A stretch of 64,000 nucleotides of DNA from Actinomycetota bacterium (GCA_020161845.1 JAIUNK010000010.1:62001-126000); one strand, 5' to 3'. Shown: positions 11,272 through 21,297, counted from the first letter of the stretch. Program-made: numbers and translations. Notes: a model not told the origin generated them from the letters alone.

Positions 11272-12441
11272 CTAACCCAGGATCGCGTCGACGAAAGCCT
11301 CGGGATCGAAGGGGGCCAGGTCGTCCGGCCCTTCACCGAGCCCGACCAGCTTGACCGGAACTCCCAGCTTGCGTTGGACGCCGACGACGATGCCGCCCTT
11401 GGCCGTTCCGTCGAGCTTGGTCAACACGATGCCCGTCACGTCGACGGCCGCGCTGAAGACCTCGGCCTGGACCAGGCCGTTCTGGCCGGTGGTCGCGTCC
11501 AGGACCAGCAGCACCTCATCGATCGGCGACTGCTTTTCGACGACGCGCTTGACCTTGGTCAGCTCGGCCATGAGGTTGGCCTTGTTGTGCAGCCGTCCGG
11601 CGGTGTCGATGAGCACGACGTCGGCCTCCTCGGCGTTGGCCTCCTTGACCGCCTCGAAGGCGACGGCCGCCGGGTCGGCGCCGTCCCGGTCGGATCGGAC
11701 GGTGCGCACCCCGACCCGCTGACCCCAGGTCTGCAACTGGTCGGCGGCGGCCGCCCGGAAGGTGTCCGCCGCGCCGAGCAGCACCCGACGGTCCTCGGCG
11801 ACGAGCACCCGGGCGATCTTGCCGATCGTGGTCGTCTTGCCGGTCCCGTTCACCCCCACCACGAGGATGACCGCGGCCCGGTCTCCCTGCCGGGTCGAGA
11901 CCAGCCGGCGGTCCATGCTGGGGTCGACCAGGCGGATCAGGTCCTCCCGCAGCCAGCCGCGCACGGTGGCCTCGTCCCGGACGCCCTGGACGGCGACCTG
12001 GCGCCGCAGCGCCGCGACGAGTTCCTGGCTGGCCTCGACGCCGAGGTCCGAGGCGAGCAGGGTGTCCTCGACGTCATCCCAGGTCTCCTCGTCGAGGTGG
12101 CCCCGGGAGAGCAGCCCCAGCAGTCCCTGGCCGAGCGTGCTGTTGCTGCGGGCCAGCCGTTCCCGCAGCCGGTGCAGTCGTCCGCGGGCCTGTTCGGGGC
12201 GTTCCAGGAGGAGGTCGGGGGCGGGCGCACGGGGGGTCTCGATGAGGGTCGGCGGTTCGCCGGGCGCGGGTGGAGCCAGCACCCCGCCGGGGCCCGGACC
12301 GCGCCCGCTCGGCGGCGGCGGCTTCAGATCCCGGCGTTCGCCACCGCGGCCACGCAACAGGGTGACGAGCCCGGAGATCAGGGCGGCGGCGATGACGACG
12401 CCGACGACGATGACGAGCCAGAGGTTGCCGAGGAGGTCCAC
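11272..12441 (-). CDS. ftsY: Signal recognition particle receptor FtsY
   Basis: SRP-receptor GTPase that delivers ribosomes making membrane proteins to SecYEG, 389 residues. An N-terminal membrane helix is present (about residues 7-29), then a Pro/Gly-rich linker (38-80), a four-helix N domain and the G domain: G1 GVNGTGKTT at about 196-204, the SRP-specific DTFRAAAADQL, DTAGRLHN and TKLDGTAKGG. The membrane anchor followed by a linker is typical of actinobacterial FtsY. It lies downstream of smc with a small membrane-protein gene in between, the conserved smc-ftsY order. Confidence 0.96.
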   Translation of the reverse strand: MDLLGNLWLVIVVGVVIAAALISGLVTLLRGRGGERRDLKPPPPSGRGPGPGGVLAPPAPGEPPTLIETPRAPAPDLLLERPEQARGRLHRLRERLARSNSTLGQGLLGLLSRGHLDEETWDDVEDTLLASDLGVEASQELVAALRRQVAVQGVRDEATVRGWLREDLIRLVDPSMDRRLVSTRQGDRAAVILVVGVNGTGKTTTIGKIARVLVAEDRRVLLGAADTFRAAAADQLQTWGQRVGVRTVRSDRDGADPAAVAFEAVKEANAEEADVVLIDTAGRLHNKANLMAELTKVKRVVEKQSPIDEVLLVLDATTGQNGLVQAEVFSAAVDVTGIVLTKLDGTAKGGIVVGVQRKLGVPVKLVGLGEGPDDLAPFDPEAFVDAILG

Positions 12442-12615
12442 GGGCCCATCCTGTCATCGCGTCCAACTCCGACGACAGGGACGGCGGGCGGCAACCGCGC
12501 CGCGGGGGTGACTCGGCGCCGCGGCGCCGCCCGGCGTGGGACGACGCGCAAACGCCGCCCCGAGGGGCGGCGTGTGCGGCCCGACCGGCTCGAGCCTCGG
12601 GCAGGAAGAGTCGGG

Positions 12616-12864
12616 TCAGGCCTCGGCGGCCTCGCGGCGCTCGGTCACCCCGGCGGCTACGGCGAGCGCCCGGGCGCGGCCGGTGGCGGGTTCGGTGGCC
12701 GGCTGGGGGCCGGGCTCCGGGCGCGGGTCCTCGGGCAGCATCGGGCGCCCGTTGCTGCGGGCCTCGACGATGACGGAGCCGACGACGAAACAGCCGACCA
12801 CGAACGTCAGCAATATCACGACGATGAACAGGACCAGCGGAACCATGATCCATATTGTCGCCAC
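12616..12864 (-). CDS. Small single-span membrane protein, unknown
   Basis: 82 residues from a GTG (12864) or 76 from the ATG at 12846. One strongly hydrophobic helix at the N-terminus (VPLVLFIVVILLTFVVGCF) is followed by a polar Pro/Glu/Arg-rich tail. It lies between smc and ftsY on the same strand. No family is recognised. A coding role is likely from the compact helix-plus-tail layout, but a start is not certain. Confidence 0.5.
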   Translation of the reverse strand: MATIWIMVPLVLFIVVILLTFVVGCFVVGSVIVEARSNGRPMLPEDPRPEPGPQPATEPATGRARALAVAAGVTERREAAEA

Positions 12865-12966
12865 GGATACCGGAATGGACCGAGCATCTGCGGGCTTTGG
12901 CGCGTCACCACTCGATAACGATTGACGGCCGGCCTTTGCTCATCACCCCGGCTCGGCGGCGCTCAT

Positions 12967-15900
12967 TCAGCGTGGCACTCCGGCCCCGACCCCCGCCGGA
13001 GCGACATCCCGAAGTCGTTGGGAGACCACGGTCGTCACGCCATCGCCGCGCATCGTCACGCCGTACAGCGCGTCCGCCACTTCCATCGTGCGCTTCTGAT
13101 GGGTAATCACGATGAGTTGACTGGAGTCGCGCAATTCCTCGAACAGTCCGATGAGCCGACCCAGATTTGTGTCATCCAGCGCCGCCTCGACCTCGTCCAT
13201 GATGTAGAAGGGACTCGGCCGAGCCTTGAATATGGCGACCAGGAGGGCGACGGCGGTCAGCGACCGCTCGCCTCCGGAGAGCAGCGACAACCGTTTGATC
13301 TTCTTGCCCGGCGGGCGGGCCTCGACCTCGATGCCCGTGGTCAACAGATCGTCGGGGTCGGTGAGCAGCAGGCGCCCGGCGCCGCCGGGGAACAACCGGG
13401 CGAAGACGCCCTCGAACTCGCGCGCCGTGTCGGCGAAGGCCTCGGCGAAGACCCGCTCGACCCGCTCATCCACCTCGCGGACGATGTCCAGCAGATCCCG
13501 CTTGGACCGCTTGAGGTCCTCCAACTGCTCGGTCAGGAACGCGTGCCGCTCCTCCAGCGCGGCGTACTCCTCCAGCGCCAGCGGGTTGATCCGGCCGAGT
13601 TGAGCCAGGCCGCGCTCGGCCCGGCGCAGCCGCTTTTCCTGCTGCTCCCGCACGTACGGCGTGGTCAGCGGCGCACCCTCGGCGTCCAGCGGCGGTTCGG
13701 CACCGGGCTCGGGAAGCACGGGGACGGGCCGGTGCGGGCCGAACTCCTCGATCAGCACCTCGGGGTCGATGCCGAGCTCCTCCACGGCCCGGGCCTGCAG
13801 CGCCTCGATCCGCAGTTGCTGCTGGGTGCGCACCACCTCGTCGCGGTGCACGGAGTCCACCAGCTGGCGCAGTTCCTCCGCGTGCGCATCGACCTCGCGG
13901 CGGACGGCGGTCAGGCTCGCCTCGATCTCGGCCCGATGCTCGGTCGCCGCCACCCGGGCCGCGTCGGCGCGACCACACACGTCCCGCAGGTGCGCGACGG
14001 CCCGGTCGGCCGCCGTCCGCACCCGGGCGGCGCTGGCCGACTGCTGCTCGCGAGCCCGCCGGTTCGCCTCGGCGCGCTCCCGCGCGGCGATCTCCGCCCG
14101 CGCCTGGTGTTCCAGCGCCTCGGCGCGGCCCTGCACGCCGCGGGCGCGCTCCTGGCGCCCCCGCAACGTCAGCCGGAGCTCGGTCTCGCTGGCGCGGGCG
14201 GCGACCGCCTCGGCTTCGAGCCGGTCCCGCTCGGCCGGTGCGGACTGGGCCGGATCAGCCGGCTCGGCCTCGGCGGCGGCGAGGCGGTCGGCGAGCTCGC
14301 GCAGGGCTGCGGCGTCGCCGGTCAACGCGGCCTCCGCCGCGACGATGGAGGCCTGCGCCCGATCGGCTTCGGCCCGCGCGGCCCGCAGCTGCGAGCCCAG
14401 CGTGCCGAGCTGTTCGGCGATGGCGTTCATCCGGGCGTCGGAGGCGTGCAGGTCGGCCAGGGCGGCCTCCACCTCGTCCGCGGATCGCGCGATCTCCTCC
14501 TCGACCGCGGCGAGGGCGAACCTGGCCCGGTCGCGCCGGAGTCCGGCCTCGGAGGCCGCCGCCGTGGCCTCCTCGTGCGCGGCCTGGACCTCCAGCAGGC
14601 TGGGCGCCGCGGCGCTGCCCCCACGGACCCAGCCGGGGGAATAGACATCCCCGTTGGCGGTGACGGCGGTGGCTCCCGGCACCCGCCGTACGACGTCTCG
14701 CGCGCTCGCCTCGTCCGGCACCAAGGCGACCCGCGCGAGCAGCGCATCCAGGCTCGCGCGCAGCGCCGGTGGGCATTCGACGACCGACCGCGCCCACCGG
14801 GAGCCCGCGGCGGGCGGCTCGTCCGGGTCGGGGGCCACCGAGGGTGCGGTCTCGGGCACGAGCAGCGCGGCGCGGCCAGCGTCCTGCGCCCGGAGCCGGG
14901 CGAGTGCGGCGGTGGCTGCGTCCAGGGATTCCACCGCGAGGGCGTCCGCTGCCCAACCCAGGGCAGCCGCCACGGCGGTTTCGTGCCCGCCCTGGACCGT
15001 GATGGCCTGCGCCACGACGCCGATCAGGCCGGGCTGGGCACCGGAACCGGTGGGGACGCCCTGGTCGTCGACGTCCCCGAGCAGCACCCGGCCCCCGTCC
15101 TGGCGCCGCAGCGACAAGGCGAGGGCCTCGGCCCGTCCCTGGGCGGTGCCCCGGTCCCGCTCGGCGGCCCGCTCGGCCTCGCGCAATTCCTCGGCCCGCG
15201 CCCGGGCGGCGGCCAGGGCGTCCTCGGCGCGGGCGTGCGCCTCGTCCAGGCCCTCCTCGCCCTCTTCGTCGACCGCGACACTGGATTCCAGGCGGGCGAA
15301 CTGCGCTTCGGCATCGGCAGCCCGCTGCTCGGCCCGCTCGACCACCTCCCGCAGCCGGGCGATCTCGCCCTCGGCGGCCTCGATGCGGCTGCGCTTGGCC
15401 GCTACCTGACCCGCGAGCCGGGCCAGGCCCTCGCGGCGGTCGGCGGCGGCTCGCTCGACGCGGGCCAGCCGGTCGCGCTCGGCGGCGTAGGCATTCTCGA
15501 CCGCCACGCGGCCGGCGACCACGCGGGCCAGATCGGCTTCCAGCGCAGCGATCTCCTCGGCGAGCTGACGGTCCTGGTCGCGGGCCTGCTGAGCTTGCGC
15601 GCGAAGGGTCTGCGGATCGCGCTGCGGGCGGTCCGGCGCGGCGGGTTCGGCGCTGAGCAGGCGCACCCGCTCCGCGGCCAGCGTGCCGACCGCGGTGAGC
15701 CGGTCGGTCATGGCGGTCAGCTCGAACCACCTGCGCTGGGCCCGGTCCAGGTCCGGCGCGGCCTGGGCCAGGGCGGTCTCGGCGTCGCTGAGGCGGTGCC
15801 GGGCCATCGCCAGCGAACTTTCGACCTCGTCCCGCCGGGCCAGCAGGGCGGTCTCGTCGGCGACCTCCTGCTCCAGGGTGCTGGTGAGCTGCACCAGTTC

Positions 15901-16596
15901 GTCGGCGAGGAGCCGCAGGCGGGCATCCCGGGCGTCGGCCTGGATGAGCGCCGCGCGTCGGGCGGTCTCCGCTTGGCGGCCCAGCGGGCCGAGCTGGCGC
16001 CGGATCTCGCCGACCAGGTCCTTGACCCGGACCAGGTTGGCCTCCATGGCGTCGAGCTTGCGCAGCGCCCGTTCCTTGCGTTTGCGGTGTTTGAGGACGC
16101 CGGCGGCCTCCTCGATGAACCCCCGTCGGTCCTCGGGGGTGGCTCGCAGCACCGTGTCCAATTGGCCCTGGCCGACGATGACGTGCATCTCCCGGCCGAT
16201 GCCGGAGTCCGAGAGCAGTTCCTGGACGTCGACGAGGCGGCAGGGAGTGCCGTTGAGGGCGTACTCGCTGCCGCCGCCCCGGAACATGGTCCGGCTGATC
16301 GTCACCTCGGTGTAGTCGATCGGCAGCGCACCGTCGGTGTTGTCGATGGTCATCGTGACCTCGGCGCGGCCCAGCGGGGGCCGGTCCGCGGTGCCGGCGA
16401 AGATGACGTCCTCCATCTTCCCGCCGCGCAGCGACTTGGCGCCCTGCTCCCCCATCACCCAGGCGAGGGCATCCACGACGTTGGACTTGCCGGAGCCGTT
16501 GGGGCCGACGATGCAGGTGATGCCGGGCTCGAGGCGCAGTTGGGTCGACGACGCGAACGACTTGAAGCCCTTGAGGGTGAGGCTCTTGACGTACAC
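12967..16596 (-). CDS. smc: Chromosome segregation ATPase SMC
   Basis: Condensin subunit that, with ScpA/ScpB, compacts and separates chromosomes; 1209 residues, normal for bacterial SMC. The N-terminal head has Walker A GPNGSGKSN at about 31-39. Long Ala/Arg/Glu-rich coiled coils flank a hinge at about 500-670 (GLIGVVAQAITVQGG is its start). The C-terminal head has signature LSLLSGGERSLTA and Walker B FYIMDEVEAALDD. The acyP-smc-ftsY neighbourhood is conserved. An open frame of 1276 codons on the other strand is a GC-skew shadow. Confidence 0.97.
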   Translation of the reverse strand: MYVKSLTLKGFKSFASSTQLRLEPGITCIVGPNGSGKSNVVDALAWVMGEQGAKSLRGGKMEDVIFAGTADRPPLGRAEVTMTIDNTDGALPIDYTEVTISRTMFRGGGSEYALNGTPCRLVDVQELLSDSGIGREMHVIVGQGQLDTVLRATPEDRRGFIEEAAGVLKHRKRKERALRKLDAMEANLVRVKDLVGEIRRQLGPLGRQAETARRAALIQADARDARLRLLADELVQLTSTLEQEVADETALLARRDEVESSLAMARHRLSDAETALAQAAPDLDRAQRRWFELTAMTDRLTAVGTLAAERVRLLSAEPAAPDRPQRDPQTLRAQAQQARDQDRQLAEEIAALEADLARVVAGRVAVENAYAAERDRLARVERAAADRREGLARLAGQVAAKRSRIEAAEGEIARLREVVERAEQRAADAEAQFARLESSVAVDEEGEEGLDEAHARAEDALAAARARAEELREAERAAERDRGTAQGRAEALALSLRRQDGGRVLLGDVDDQGVPTGSGAQPGLIGVVAQAITVQGGHETAVAAALGWAADALAVESLDAATAALARLRAQDAGRAALLVPETAPSVAPDPDEPPAAGSRWARSVVECPPALRASLDALLARVALVPDEASARDVVRRVPGATAVTANGDVYSPGWVRGGSAAAPSLLEVQAAHEEATAAASEAGLRRDRARFALAAVEEEIARSADEVEAALADLHASDARMNAIAEQLGTLGSQLRAARAEADRAQASIVAAEAALTGDAAALRELADRLAAAEAEPADPAQSAPAERDRLEAEAVAARASETELRLTLRGRQERARGVQGRAEALEHQARAEIAARERAEANRRAREQQSASAARVRTAADRAVAHLRDVCGRADAARVAATEHRAEIEASLTAVRREVDAHAEELRQLVDSVHRDEVVRTQQQLRIEALQARAVEELGIDPEVLIEEFGPHRPVPVLPEPGAEPPLDAEGAPLTTPYVREQQEKRLRRAERGLAQLGRINPLALEEYAALEERHAFLTEQLEDLKRSKRDLLDIVREVDERVERVFAEAFADTAREFEGVFARLFPGGAGRLLLTDPDDLLTTGIEVEARPPGKKIKRLSLLSGGERSLTAVALLVAIFKARPSPFYIMDEVEAALDDTNLGRLIGLFEELRDSSQLIVITHQKRTMEVADALYGVTMRGDGVTTVVSQRLRDVAPAGVGAGVPR

Positions 16597-16801
16597 GCGG
16601 GTCGATTCTCCTGGTGCTGCCGGTGGTCGGCGTCACTCTACAAGCCGGGTCGCGTCGGGCTCGGGAGGCCGGCCGCCGCGCCGGATCCACCGGCCCATCT
16701 GCCGGATCCACAGGCGCGGGTCGGGGCTGGCCGATGCGGCCCGAACTTGTGAGGATAGGCAGGGAAAGCACCGATTCGGCCAACCTCTTGGGGGTTTCAT
16801 C

Positions 16802-17746
16802 ATGACCGTACGCCGTAGCCTCGCCGCGCTGACTCTGCTCCCGCTAGCCCTCGCCGGGTGCAGCTCCGGCACCACCAGCGGCACGGCCACCAACGCCGCG
16901 ACCACCAGCACGACATCGGCTGCCGCGGCCTCGATGTACGACCTGTGCGACAAGCCCGGCGACATCGACAAGGACAAGTTCCTGGCGCAGCAGTCGAAGT
17001 CCACGCAGTCCACGGCGCACGTCTCCGGCAGCGTGGAGATCGGCGCGCTGAGCAGTGGTTCGACCACCGCCCCGGCGGCAAGCGGCAGCGGCACGGCGGG
17101 TTCTACGGGCTCCGCCAACGGGATGGCCATCACCGGCGACATCGACGGCACCGACAGCGCGAACCCGAAGGCCAAGATGACGATCGGCGTGCCCGGCGGG
17201 GGCGGTCAGCTCGACCTGATCATGGTGGACAAGGCGATCTACATGAACATGGGCACGCTGACCGGCAACAAGTACGCCAAGCTGACCCTCGACGATCTCG
17301 CCAAGCAGTCCGGCGTCGACATGAACCAGCTGACCGACCCGACGGCGCAGCTGGCCAAGGCCAAGGACGCGATCACCAAGGTGACGTGTGTGGGTCGCGA
17401 GGACGTCTCGGGCACCAAGACCGCGCACCTGCGGATGACGATGGACACCGCCAAGGCGGCCAGCCTCGGAGGGGGCACGAGCACCGGCACCGCCTCCCCG
17501 AGTGCGAGCCTGCCCAGCGGCATGCCGGCCACGATGGACACCGACCTGTGGGTGAGCGCCGAGAACCGCCCCGTCAAGGTCACCTCCGGGACCGACGAGG
17601 CCCGCACCACCATGACGTACAGCAAGTGGGGCGAGCCGGTCAGCATCCAGGCGCCGCCGAGCACCTCGGTGACGCAGCTGCCCGGGCTGGGTGGGTCCAG
17701 CGCCGACACCGGCTCGGCCACGTCGACGACGAAACCCACCTCCTGA
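16802..17746 (+). CDS. LppX/LprG-like lipoprotein, copy 1
   Basis: Exported lipoprotein, 314 residues. Signal peptide with lipobox LALAGC, then a Thr/Ala-rich tether, then a domain resembling the LppX/LprAFG fold: it ends in TYSKWGEPVSIQAPPS, a hallmark of that family. In mycobacteria such proteins carry triacylated lipids or lipoglycans across the cell wall, but the ligand here is unknown. A Gly/Thr/Ser-rich loop interrupts the domain near residues 220-245. The gene is followed 160 bases later by a paralogue on the same strand. A G-rich ribosome site (GGGGG) lies 9 bases before the ATG. Confidence 0.8.
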   Translation: MTVRRSLAALTLLPLALAGCSSGTTSGTATNAATTSTTSAAAASMYDLCDKPGDIDKDKFLAQQSKSTQSTAHVSGSVEIGALSSGSTTAPAASGSGTAGSTGSANGMAITGDIDGTDSANPKAKMTIGVPGGGGQLDLIMVDKAIYMNMGTLTGNKYAKLTLDDLAKQSGVDMNQLTDPTAQLAKAKDAITKVTCVGREDVSGTKTAHLRMTMDTAKAASLGGGTSTGTASPSASLPSGMPATMDTDLWVSAENRPVKVTSGTDEARTTMTYSKWGEPVSIQAPPSTSVTQLPGLGGSSADTGSATSTTKPTS

Positions 17747-17906
17747 CCACGAGGAGCCGCCGTCGATCGGGGCCGGCCGAGGCTCTGACGTGCGCATCCA
17801 CGGGTGGCGGTAAACTGGCCGGGACATAACCCATACGCCCGTGCCGTCTCGCGCCGTACGACGACGCCGTCGACGAGCCGGACCGGTGCGGCGCAGAAGG
17901 AGATTC

Positions 17907-18800
17907 ATGAAGTCCACGACCGCCCGCCGCGTCGCCATTCTGCTGCTGGCCGCGCCCCTCGCGCTGACCGCTTGCTCCGGCGGCACCGAGGCGACGCCGA
18001 GCGGAACGACCACGGCTGCCACGACCGCCTCGCTGGGTGATCTCACCCCGGGCGGCACGGTTGACAAGGCCCAGTTCTTCAAGGTCACCATGGCCGCCGC
18101 GGAGGCGAACAAGACCTACGCGTTCACGACCCAGGTCGGTGATTCCGGCAGCGACCTGTCCTCCACCGGGGTGGTCGACAACACCGATCCCGCCAACCGC
18201 AAGCGGCAGATCACCCTCAAGGACGATAAGGGCGAATCGCAGCTGATCATCGCCGGTGGCAAGGTCTACGTGAAGAACGCCAACCTGCTGGGCGGCAAGT
18301 GGGTCGAGTCGCCGGTTAACCCGAGCCTGGACAATCTGCTCGGCGGCACCAGCGGCCGCATCGAGGCCGATCAGGAGATCGTGAAGTCGATCACCTATGT
18401 CGGCGAGGAGGATGTGGCCGGCACCAAGACCCGGCACTTCACGCTGACCGTCGACCCGACCAAGGCCACCGCAACGGTGACCCCGGGCGCTGCCGGCACG
18501 ACGGGCGCGACGGGAGCCGCGACGCCCCCCGCCACGGGGACGGCGACGGCCCCCGCAACGGGCACGGGCACCGCTGCGGCGACGGGTACGGCGGCGCCGG
18601 TCACCGTCGACTACTGGCTCGACGACAAGAACCGCACCCGCAAGATGAAGCACACGGTCGCGGGTCTGCCCACGGTCACGACGTACGAGAAGTGGGGCGA
18701 GCCGGTGTCCATCACGGTGCCCGCCAGCGACCAGATCACCACCACCGCAACCGCCACGGCGTCTGGCTCCGCGGCGCCGTCGGCGTCCAAGCCCAGCTGA
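17907..18800 (+). CDS. LppX/LprG-like lipoprotein, copy 2
   Basis: Paralogue of the preceding gene, 297 residues. Lipobox LALTAC, Thr-rich tether, a domain with KVYVKNANLLGGKWV, and ending TYEKWGEPVSITVPAS, the same family ending as copy 1. An alternating Ala/Thr/Gly low-complexity loop (about residues 190-230) sits at the place where copy 1 has its Ser/Gly loop. The start is fixed by AGAAGGAG 5 bases before the ATG. A -10-like TAAACT at 17811-17816 suggests its own promoter. The role is inferred: lipid or glycolipid binding at the outer face of the membrane. Confidence 0.8.
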   Translation: MKSTTARRVAILLLAAPLALTACSGGTEATPSGTTTAATTASLGDLTPGGTVDKAQFFKVTMAAAEANKTYAFTTQVGDSGSDLSSTGVVDNTDPANRKRQITLKDDKGESQLIIAGGKVYVKNANLLGGKWVESPVNPSLDNLLGGTSGRIEADQEIVKSITYVGEEDVAGTKTRHFTLTVDPTKATATVTPGAAGTTGATGAATPPATGTATAPATGTGTAAATGTAAPVTVDYWLDDKNRTRKMKHTVAGLPTVTTYEKWGEPVSITVPASDQITTTATATASGSAAPSASKPS

Positions 18801-18841
18801 CCTCAACCAGGGTCAAGTCCAGGGTCAGGGTCAGGGAGCGC

Positions 18842-19123
18842 TCACAGCTCCCGGAATCCGACCAGATCCGCCCGCGGGTCGCCCCATTGAGTCGTGGTCG
18901 ATTGGACCCGACCGGGGCGGCCCGCGGTGCTGGGGAACTCGGTCAACAGCGCCTGCAATCGCACGATGGCGTCACGGTCGCCCTGCGCGAGCACCTCGAC
19001 CCGCCCGTCCGCGACATTGCGCGCGAACCCGATCAGCCCCAGTTCGAGAGCCTTGCTGCGGGTCCACCATCGAAAGCCCACGCCCTGCACTCGCCCTGAC
19101 ACGAAGATCGTCGCCCGCTCCAT
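18842..19123 (-). CDS. acyP: Acylphosphatase
   Basis: Small hydrolase of carboxyl-phosphate bonds in acyl phosphates, 93 residues, standard length. The signature GRVQGVGFRWW contains the phosphate-binding loop and the catalytic Arg, and the catalytic Asn is in GFARNVADGRVEV. Start at the ATG at 19123. The position upstream of smc is conserved in actinobacteria. It is convergent with the lipoprotein gene. Confidence 0.95.
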   Translation of the reverse strand: MERATIFVSGRVQGVGFRWWTRSKALELGLIGFARNVADGRVEVLAQGDRDAIVRLQALLTEFPSTAGRPGRVQSTTTQWGDPRADLVGFREL

Positions 19124-19217
19124 CCCCCCGATCGTACGCGCGACCTCCCGCCGCGGCGCGGGCTCGAACCGGCCCGATGGCCCAAGCTTCGGGGGGCCGC
19201 GCGATAGCGTTTCGTCC

Positions 19218-20258
19218 ATGAGCATTCCGCCGCGCTCCCCCGATCTGTCCGCCTCCGGAAGCACCGTCGACCGCCTCGGGAATCGGCCGCTGCGCTGGGG
19301 TTTCATCGGGGCGGGCAGCATCGCGGGCACCTTCGCCCGGGCGCTGGCGGAGTTGCCCGACCACGAGGTCGTCGCCGTCGGGGCCCGCGAGCAGCACCGC
19401 GCGCAGGCCTTCGCGGCGGCCCACGACGTACGACGCGCGCACGGCCACTACGAGGACGTCCTGGCCGACCCGGAGGTCGACGTCGTCTACGTCAACACCA
19501 CCCATCCCTACCACCACGGCCCGGCGCTGGCGGCGGTCCGGGCGGGCAAGTCGGTGCTGGTCGAGAAGCCGTTGGCGCTCAACTCGGCGCAGGCGGCCGA
19601 GTTGTTCGCCCAGGCCCGCAGCGCCGGCGTGTTCGCGATGGAGGCGATGTGGTTGCGCACCCAGCCCCTGCTGCTCGAGGTCGAGCGGCTGGTGGGCGAG
19701 GGCGCGATCGGAGACCTCGTGCACGTCAGCGCGGAGTTCGCGGTGGGGGTCGACTACGACCCGCGGCACCGCATGTTCGACCTGGCCAACGGTGGCGGGG
19801 CGCTGCTGGATCTGGGCGTCTACGGCGCCGCGTTCTGTTGGATGTTCCTCGGCGAACCCGACTCGGTTCAGGTCATGGGTTCGCTGGCACCGACCGGGGC
19901 GGATCGGGTCGTCGGGATGCAGTGGGGCTACGAGTCCGGGGCGATGGCCTCGCTGTTCACCTCCAGCCACGCCGTCGGCCCGAACCGGGCCAGCATCATC
20001 GGCCGCCGCGGCTGGGTCGAGGTGGCCGAGCCGTTCTGGCGGTCCCCGCAGTGGGCGGTGCTGCACGTCGACGGCCAGCAGGACCACCGCATCGAGGTGG
20101 TCAGCCGGGGATACGCCCACCAGGCGCAGGAGGTGTCGCGGTGCCTGCGCGCGGGGCTGCTGGAGTCCCCGCTGATGCCGCATGCGGACACCATCGGGGT
20201 GCTGGAGATCCTCGACGCCGCCCGCTCCGAACTGGGTGTGCGCTACCCGCAGGAGTGA
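19218..20258 (+). CDS. Gfo/Idh/MocA-family oxidoreductase
   Basis: NAD(P)-dependent dehydrogenase, 346 residues, probably acting on a sugar or inositol derivative. Rossmann motif WGFIGAGSIAGTFARAL at about 30-46, and the diagnostic EKPLALNSAQA with the catalytic Lys of the EKP motif. The C-terminal domain, with FDLANGGGALLDLGVYGA, resembles the dimeric dihydrodiol dehydrogenase / glucose-fructose oxidoreductase subgroup. It is divergent from acyP. No sugar pathway genes adjoin, so the substrate is unknown. Confidence 0.9.
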   Translation: MSIPPRSPDLSASGSTVDRLGNRPLRWGFIGAGSIAGTFARALAELPDHEVVAVGAREQHRAQAFAAAHDVRRAHGHYEDVLADPEVDVVYVNTTHPYHHGPALAAVRAGKSVLVEKPLALNSAQAAELFAQARSAGVFAMEAMWLRTQPLLLEVERLVGEGAIGDLVHVSAEFAVGVDYDPRHRMFDLANGGGALLDLGVYGAAFCWMFLGEPDSVQVMGSLAPTGADRVVGMQWGYESGAMASLFTSSHAVGPNRASIIGRRGWVEVAEPFWRSPQWAVLHVDGQQDHRIEVVSRGYAHQAQEVSRCLRAGLLESPLMPHADTIGVLEILDAARSELGVRYPQE

Positions 20259-20447
20259 GCGGTCGACCTCGCCGGACGGCTCATTCGTCGTGCGTCCACA
20301 TTCGCAGCACGTGGACCACGCGTTCTTTGAGGCAGCACCTCGTAGCCAAGGCGATGCTGGCTGTTGATCCTTTGTGAGTAGCAGCCGGCCAGATCGCCGA
20401 CAAGCTGCTCGAACCGCGGCGGAGCGGCGAACGGATGTCCGGGCCCG

Positions 20448-21252
20448 TCAATCCAAGCGCTCCCAGAGAGAAGCCACGGACATGGCTGCCAGACGATCCC
20501 CGGCTCGTTGCCCGAAACCCGTGGTCAGGACGACTCCGCCGAGGAACTCGCTGCCGAGCCGATCACGAAGCGCGATCAGGTGCTTGAAGTGTTCCGGACG
20601 CGCCGACATGCCCGCCGTCACCTCTACCCCGAGGACTCCCCCAGGGGTCTCGATGATGACGTCCACTTCCGCCCCGTGCCGATCGCGGTAATGGGACAAG
20701 GTGAAATCAGTAGTTGACCAACCCTGTTGTCGACGAAGCTCACAGACGACGAAGTTCTCCAGCAGGGGACCGAAATGGCTGCTTCCGCGAGGGGAGGCGA
20801 GGTGCTCCGCACTCAGGCCGGAAAGCACCGCAGCCAATCCCGAATCCGTGAGGTACGCCTTTGAGCGTTGAATCTGCCGTTTGGTGAGGTTGCGTGACCA
20901 ACTTGGGAGCCGTTCCACCAGGAAGAGTGCCTCCAAGATCTCCAAGTGCCTCTGCACAGTGGCCCGGGCGGGACATGCTCAACAGTCGTCGGAGCGCTCC
21001 CACCTGTGCCGGTGCCACATCGACGGCATCGCGCTCGACCAGGCGGTTGACGTAGTCACGCAACCAATCGGCCCGTAGCCGAGGGTTCAGCTCCTGAACC
21101 ACGGGATAGCCGCCCTTCGCAACTCGTCCCACGACGTCGGCACGCTCGCTGGAAACGACACTTGGCTCAGCGCCGGCAAGAACCGACGTCACCCAGTCAC
21201 TGGATCGCTGGTCAAGCTCGGCTTGCCCAAACGGATGGAGGCGGATCGTCAT
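20448..21252 (-). pseudogene. Decayed AAA/DUF4143 ATPase
   Basis: Remnant of an ATP-binding DUF4143 protein. The 5' part (21252 down to about 20970) encodes the middle region with LHPFGQAEL, KGGYPVVQELNPRLRADWL and the YVNRLVERD helix. The 3' part is in another frame and encodes the C-terminal nuclease-like domain (HLEILEALFLVERLPSWS, GAEVDVIIETPGG). The frames change near 20960-20975. Comparing the join by eye with the family, about 20 residues that normally precede the HLEILEALF segment are also missing. The N-terminal AAA domain with Walker A is gone; an in-frame stop lies 6 codons before the ATG. A non-functional relic is the best reading. Confidence 0.75.
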
Positions 21253-21297
21253 GGCCCTGCACCGGCGTCATACCAACCATCCGGCGCCAAACACCCG

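Noticed and set aside
12922-16752. 1276-codon open frame on the plus strand opposite smc
   Set aside because: Composition is a GC-skew mirror of smc: Gly/Leu/Arg/Gln strings with no domain, and the minus-strand SMC motifs are complete.
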